Source: Ischnura elegans (lineage: Eukaryota > Arthropoda > Insecta > Odonata > Coenagrionidae). From it: 64,000 bases of DNA. The notes under the pieces were generated by a model, which saw only the letters and a program-made list of their open reading frames with translations, did not search any database and was not told the origin of the DNA. The stretch lies in NCBI RefSeq assembly GCF_921293095.1, contig NC_060259.1, positions 44,869,812 to 44,933,811 on the forward strand. Reading direction: 5' to 3'. Below are positions 59,701 through 64,000 of the stretch, piece after piece. The first letter of the stretch is position 1, and every line of letters starts with the position of its first letter. The translations under genes were made by a program, and so were the position numbers.

Positions 59701-60648
59701 TCTGTGTGAAATCTGACGTGGTAAGATAAATATGCTTAAAATAGAAAGCAAATCCTTTTTTTGAAATGCTGGTGGAAATGAATCCAATAACCTGGTGCAG
59801 AGCATGAGAAGAAGTCTTAAATATTATTCACCAGGAAAAACTTAAATTTTATTGTTGCTCAATGTATAATCTACTACCCTGTAATTTATACTGGCAGTTA
59901 TGTTCAGGTTGCTAAAGCGTCCTGAACGTAAATATAGTCATCACTATTAATTTTTTCTGGGCAATTTTTGCCAAAAGATGATACTTTATGTTATTTTGTA
60001 GTCTTCCGTGGTGTTCTTGCTCAGATGATCTCGCCATATTTTGGGTTCTTGCTGCGTTGTTTGTCATAGGGTGACAACAGTTTTTCCTGGATTCCACCAG
60101 GTGTCTTTTGGTGAAAGTGCCGATATCAGTATTTCCCCTTGTTTATCTAGCCCTCTATCCTAGCTGCTGCATTGTGATTGACCAGGTTCTCTCACTGCTG
60201 TGATTGGCTGGTTTGTGAAACACACTCTTCTAACTTTTATTTTAATGGTATCTGTATACCCTGTTGAAAGTACATATTGGCATTATCATAATTTCGATAG
60301 ACTCCCTTATCAACCTTGGATAACATCCTTTTTCTTTGTGAATAAAATTTGATGATGCCAAAATCATTATTTCATATTGCATCATATTATCATTGCAGTG
60401 AATTATTATTTCTCATTTCTATGGTAGTAAAAAAATTTTGTGAAGTCAACCCTAATTATTAAAACTTTGTGGACTTTTCCTTACAGCCGTATTGAAAGAT
60501 GTTCCCAGCTCCCCTCTAGAAATGCTTAAGTTTCCTGAGAAGGATGCAATACGCATGGGCCTGTATCCAAATTTAGATTATAAAGGTCTCTACCATGCTA
60601 TTGTTCAATTAATGGATGTTGCACCTCTGATCCAGTATGGCCTGCAAG
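53737..60648 (+). CDS. unc79: unc79 homologue, N-terminal part (3 coding exons; rest right of window)
   Basis: Exons 53737-53758, 54580-54693 and 60487-60648 join in frame to 99 residues: MGTRAAAS, KIQSLHDYQLRLLHGIVPFP, SGIDIANTLKHFSQTLL, VLKDVPSSPLEML, then MGLYPNLDYKGLYHAIVQLM and DVAPLIQYGLQ. This matches the start of UNC79, a very large (about 2,600 residues in human) HEAT/ARM-type protein that, with UNC80, supports the NALCN Na+-leak channel (narrow abdomen in Drosophila) and neuronal excitability. Family signatures are the P-S-G-x-D-I-A-N-T-L-K-x-F-S-Q-T-L-L block and the L-D-Y-x-G-L-Y block. The last exon ends in phase 1 at GTAAGA. I could not recognise a further exon before 64000, so the next intron is probably longer than 3.3 kb. 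Intron 2 (5.8 kb) carries a piggyBac element. Confidence 0.9.
53759..54579. other. unc79 intron 1
   Basis: 821 bases. The part from about 54010 to 54420 has a different, GC-richer texture with an inverted GGTCCAGGTGG/CCACCTGGACC pair (54208-54254), probably an old DNA-transposon piece. No intact gene. Confidence 0.5.
54580..54693 (+). CDS. unc79: unc79 coding exon 2
   Basis: Acceptor CAGTTACAG. 114 bases encoding KIQSLHDYQLRLLHGIVPFP and SGIDIANTLKHFSQTLL, ending with one base before GTAAGT (phase 1). It contains the conserved S-G-x-D-I-A-N-T-L-K block of UNC79. Confidence 0.92.
54808..54890. repeat. Direct repeat flanking the piggyBac element, copy 1
   Basis: GCCAGGATTGTAAAAAAATT through ACATGTGTGTAGTATTTGTT is shared with 59310-59393 with scattered differences. 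Confidence 0.7.
55606..55945. repeat. Tandem duplication inside the piggyBac-type element
   Basis: Two diverged copies of about 165-175 bases, each beginning with ATTAATTAATCCCCTTTTGC and ending with TATAAGCCCAGAATG. The second copy has a short insertion (AAATAAGGCGTGCTTTTAGG). Confidence 0.8.
58991..59098. repeat. Subterminal palindrome array of the piggyBac-type element
   Basis: The 22-bp perfect palindrome with core ATGACCCACCGGTGGGTCAT occurs at 59033-59054 and 59077-59098, and a broken copy lies at 58991-59010. Each is followed by CCGCCC. It sits just inside the right end, a position expected for transposase-binding sites. Confidence 0.85.
59310..59393. repeat. Direct repeat flanking the piggyBac element, copy 2
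   Basis: GCCAGGATTGTAAAAACATT through ACATGTGTGTAGTAGTTGCT; partner of 54808-54890. It lies outside the TTAA boundary. Confidence 0.7.
60487..60648 (+). CDS. unc79: unc79 coding exon 3
   Basis: Acceptor CTTACAG. 162 bases encoding VLKDVPSSPLEMLKFPEKDA, MGLYPNLDYKGLYHAIVQL and VAPLIQYGLQ, ending one base into a codon before GTAAGA. The last half is strongly conserved in UNC79. Confidence 0.92.
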
Positions 60649-61050
60649 GTAAGAAGTTTTTTCATTAAGTTAATGTATGAAAGTAATTATGTCAAGGGAC
60701 TGATTTTGTGAAATTTTACGCTATGTTCTCTCATTGCAAAGTCATCTTACTGCTCAGGTGTTAATAGATAAATTTTCCCTATTTTCTGATGCATGAAATA
60801 CATTTGTATATAACTGTGTTGCAAGCATTGAACTTAGATATTTCATTGCTGTTGGTCTAAAGGTATTTCCAAGCAATTTTAGGTGAATCTCTCTGCAATG
60901 CTTGGCAAATAAGCCTAAAAAACATGGGTGAAAATACTGGCTTGCTGTAGAAAAAGGCAGTGAATCTCTAATACAAAGGAAGGTGTCCTGACTGACCGAT
61001 TTACTCACTCATCAAGTCATAGCCCTAACTACTGAGGTTACAGCCACGAA

Positions 61051-61127
61051 ATTTTCAGGATATATTCCTTGCCATGTAGAGGCGAATTTTTCAGGATATA
61101 TTCCTTGCCATGTAGTGGCGAATTTTC
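61051..61127. repeat. Tandem repeat, two 36-base units
   Basis: TTTTCAGGATATATTCCTTG with CCATGTAG(A/T)GGCGAAT is repeated twice head to tail with one or two differences. Confidence 0.8.
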
Positions 61128-62042
61128 AGCTCAAGGCTTTTGTGAGAAATAATTTTTGTGTTAGTTTTGACCCCATTCTTGTTAACTTTTCATCTCCCTT
61201 AAGAATAAGATTGGATGCCATGCAAACCTTTTTTCTGTTTCTCTTTCAAATATTTCTACCATGATCAGTCAAGCAGGCTGCATGTGTTATCTTAACAGCT
61301 GTCCCAAGTGGTTCTTTGCCATTACCTCAGTGACAATGAATGGAACACCTCCATGACCTCCAGGCAACCTTTTGTTCTCAGAATTGGCTATGATAGCTGT
61401 CTATGTCCACAATAAACATGCTCCCAGAGTCTTTTAAGGTAAAAAGAGGATGCAAATGCGAAGCAGTGTTGCACTCATTTTAATGCATTTTTGCTGGAAA
61501 TCATTTTTGGTGTTGTTTTTATGTGAATTGAAATGCAATTTAATATATTTTACTTGATTTTTACTGCTGAGGCATTTGAATTTTGTACAGTGGTGGTAAA
61601 ATCAACAATTTATTTTTGGAAAGATTAAAAGGGATAGGAAACTGGTGAAGCTAATTAATGGAATTGCATAAAATGGTGAGGGATTCACAAAATCCATGAA
61701 AATGGAAAGATACTGGTCACATGAAGTAGGCAGAAGAGAAGAAGTTTTATGTGTAGGAGAAAGAATGATAGACCCCTCTGTCATCAATCAAATGTAAGGG
61801 TGTCCAAATGACACGCTAGTATTCTGTCGGGTTCCATTATGCCCGGTATTCTAGTCTTACCAGGAGACATCGCCAAAGTGATGTTCAGGATTTGCATGCG
61901 GATGTTATTTTCTGACACTATATAGGTAAGGTAGAAAAAGTGTCATGGCTTTCTTCCACTTAGGCCCGGATTCGAGAGATATTCGCTTGTAAAGACTTCG
62001 CGCAGAATGACATCCCATGAGTAATTGCTACCTCGTAACTAT

Positions 62043-62116
62043 GGCCGTGGTGGCGTGGTCTAGGGCGCTAGTCCTCTTAACTATGAGTGTCCTGGGTTTC
62101 AGTCCCAGTGTTGGCA
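62043..62116 (+). repeat. tRNA-like SINE head
   Basis: TGGCGTGGTCTAGGGCG resembles an A box, and CTGGGTTTCAGTCCCAG forms a perfect 5-bp T-arm with a B-box-like loop. The acceptor stem pairs poorly, so a functional tRNA is unlikely. Best read as the tRNA-derived head of a SINE. Confidence 0.5.
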
Positions 62117-62205
62117 ATATTTTTTCCCTCTTCTAATTTTTGAAATCACTGTTACATTTTATCCCTATTCGTTTTATTTAGTTACTTCGCGATTTTTTAA
62201 ATTTA

Positions 62206-63015
62206 ATATCAATTTATGGATTTTAAATGAAGCTCCAAATTGTGCCTTACCACGCGAATTAGAGGACGTATATAATTACTTACACGTGAATTTCCGTGTA
62301 ATGTGTTCATCATGTGCACCGATGCACACCTCTGTCTCACATCAGTTAACCGATTGTACATCTATTTATGAATCGTTCCCCGGTTTTTGACGCGTGTGCC
62401 TCCATTTTCAATATCTTTTTTCCATTTCTGAAGCACTGGTATTTTCCGGCTTCAACGTTTTTTATTCAAAGTATAATTTCCACTTGGCTTTCCCTCCATT
62501 AGATTTTCTCTACAGCCCACCCACTGTCTTCTCAACAAACCTCTATCCTTCCAACAGAATATCCTTCCACTTACCATGCCTACCTTATGGCCTGCCTTCT
62601 AGCGTCCTTCAAAGACTTCCGTCCCAACAACCTTCCCTCCAAAGCTGACTCTCGATAATGCCTGAATGAGGCACCGAGGCCCAATTGTGTGAAAACAGGT
62701 GCGAAAGCTAAACAAAGGAGACATCGAAAACGGCTTGAGTAGGCTGCTGGAAAGCAGGATCATTGTACTGGAAGGGTAGGAGGGGAACTGGCTAGGGTCA
62801 GTAACTGAATGTGAGGATAGGCAATGGTGTTTATTTGTTGAGAAGAAAGACTAGAGATTACGAATATACAAAGACGCTGTGGGAGCAATGGCTAGGGCGA
62901 GGATGATCAAATTCCCTAGAAATTTGCGTGTAAGTCATTAAGTCATTATATACGTCCCCTAATTCATGGGATAAGGCACAATTCGGAGTTATATTTAAAA
63001 TCTATAAATTGATAT
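62206..63015. repeat. Inverted repeat pair around 600 bp
   Basis: The left arm 62206-62295 (ATATCAATTTATGGATTTTA... to TTACACGTGAATTTCC) is mirrored by 62920-63015, whose reverse complement begins ATATCAATTTATAGATTTTA. The right arm has an extra TAAGTCAT duplication. Either the ends of one element or two opposed copies of a repeat. Confidence 0.65.
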
Positions 63016-64000
63016 TGTGGCATCCCACCCCTGGCTCGCCCGGATATTTAGATAGAACCGGGGGGAGATGTCTCACAAAAACAAAAAAAATATAAATCTG
63101 CATGTGAAGGAGTTGAAAAAACACACAAAACTTTCAGCGAAACAAAATATAATTTAAACAATAACACTGCTTACAAAAAACAAAAAATAACCCTCTAATG
63201 ACGTATGAGTGGATGAAAACAATTTATGACCCAGCAATGATAAAACACAACAATATAAATTGATTTTAGAAATGAAATAATTGAAATGGAAAACTATGAC
63301 AACAAAAACAGTTCAATTGTGAACACCCAATGAATGATACAATTTGCTTTTAGTTATTTCTTGTAGGGGAGGTGAATAATGGTCCATCCCAATGAGTGTT
63401 ATTTTGAATTTGGGAATTAATTTCACTTCCACTGGATAACTGATGTATTTCGTGACTGTCTGCCTTGAAACTGGGCAGGTGAAAAGAGGGGGCTTATTGG
63501 GGGGGGGGTTAGTTGAAATCTTACTTGACCATTGTCTGTGGTTAGACCAGGTGAGATCCAGCAAACTCGTGCCTTCGACTGCAGACTCCTCTTTCTCCCT
63601 TGTTGGATGAAGCTGCATCAGGAACGTAAGGAATGCGTCCTTTCAAACTGGTCCTTGCTCCTCGGACAGGGGAGATCTCTTATTTCAGACCATGATTTCT
63701 AGGAATCAACCTGATGCGTGGTGGATAGGCCCCTTGTATTCACTGCCGTGTCTCGGTTATCGTTACACCAAATTTGGGCATAGGCTTTGCCCAACACTCA
63801 CATCAATCTGTCTTTTTTTTAACACGCGCACAACCTTTTATATTCCCCTTCTTGGGGTGAGGTAACACGAAAGAGGGAGGGGGAACACGTTATGCAACTG
63901 GAAAAACCAGAGTTCCCGTCCTCCAAACACACTCACGCAACACTCATAACCTTATAATCATCATTCATCCCCATTTACGCACACACACTTTCCTCCACGG

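Larger units (their letters stand above)
54694..60486. other. unc79 intron 2, 5.8 kb
   Basis: Mostly the piggyBac-type element 55442-59116. It is flanked by two diverged copies of a roughly 80-base segment (about 54808-54890 and 59310-59393). The remainder shows nothing recognisable. Confidence 0.7.
60649..64000. other. unc79 intron 3 (runs off window)
   Basis: No further UNC79 exon was recognised. Contains a small tandem repeat (61051-61127), a tRNA-like fragment (62043-62116) and an inverted pair (62206-63015). From about 63030 to the end the sequence is A-rich and then GC-richer, with no assignment. Confidence 0.55.

Noticed and set aside
62043-62116. Functional tRNA gene
   Set aside because: The T-arm pairs well but the acceptor stem does not, and no clear anticodon arm forms. 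SINE head preferred.
60650-64000. Search for a fourth unc79 exon
   Set aside because: No stretch resembling the expected continuation after YGLQ with a suitable acceptor in the right phase was found. The next exon is presumed outside the window.

Overview
The window is eukaryotic genomic DNA: AT-rich, with short exons bounded by GT-AG splice sites, multi-kilobase introns and many decayed DNA transposons. Gene content (a one-copy invertebrate-type CAPS gene, an unc79 homologue whose first three coding exons fit the animal family, and a TUSC2 homologue) points to an arthropod, most likely an insect with a fairly large, transposon-rich genome. I cannot name the species from sequence alone. Nothing looks prokaryotic: there are no operons, rRNA genes or CRISPR arrays.

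Three protein-coding genes are recognised, all on the + strand. (1) The last eight coding exons of Cadps/CAPS (2468-24946), the calcium-dependent activator protein for secretion that primes dense-core vesicles. The window opens inside one of its introns. A well-formed extra 3' exon at 28556-28632, paired with a strong cryptic donor inside the last exon, predicts a second C-terminus. (2) A complete three-exon Tusc2/Fus1 homologue (39963-46749), 104 residues, with an N-myristoylation-type start. (3) The first three coding exons of unc79 (53737-60648), the large accessory protein of the NALCN sodium-leak channel, starting with a 22-nt coding exon. The gene runs off the right edge. Cadps and unc79 both act in neuronal excitability or secretion, but nothing here shows that the clustering is functional.

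The rest is intron or spacer filled with cut-and-paste DNA elements. TTAA-flanked (piggyBac-type) elements are at 19269-19862 and 23678-24220 (short, non-autonomous), 34299-36805 (2.5 kb, decayed transposase, inserted inside another transposase gene) and 55442-59116 (3.7 kb, decayed transposase, perfect 22-bp subterminal palindromes). Pogo/Tigger-like elements with CAGT... ends are at 20873-23611 and 43806-45791. The second encodes only the start of a CENP-B-type helix-turn-helix transposase, and a related copy with unrelated ends is at 29406-30888. A CACTA/EnSpm-like transposase lies broken on the minus strand at about 33142-37460. Smaller inverted-repeat elements, tRNA-derived fragments and local duplications are listed individually.

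Layout: 1-24946 Cadps exons and introns; 25155-39962 spacer with the possible alternative Cadps exon and nested transposons; 39963-46749 Tusc2 (intron 2 carries two transposons); 46750-53736 Tusc2 3' region and spacer; 53737-64000 start of unc79, with a piggyBac element in its second intron.
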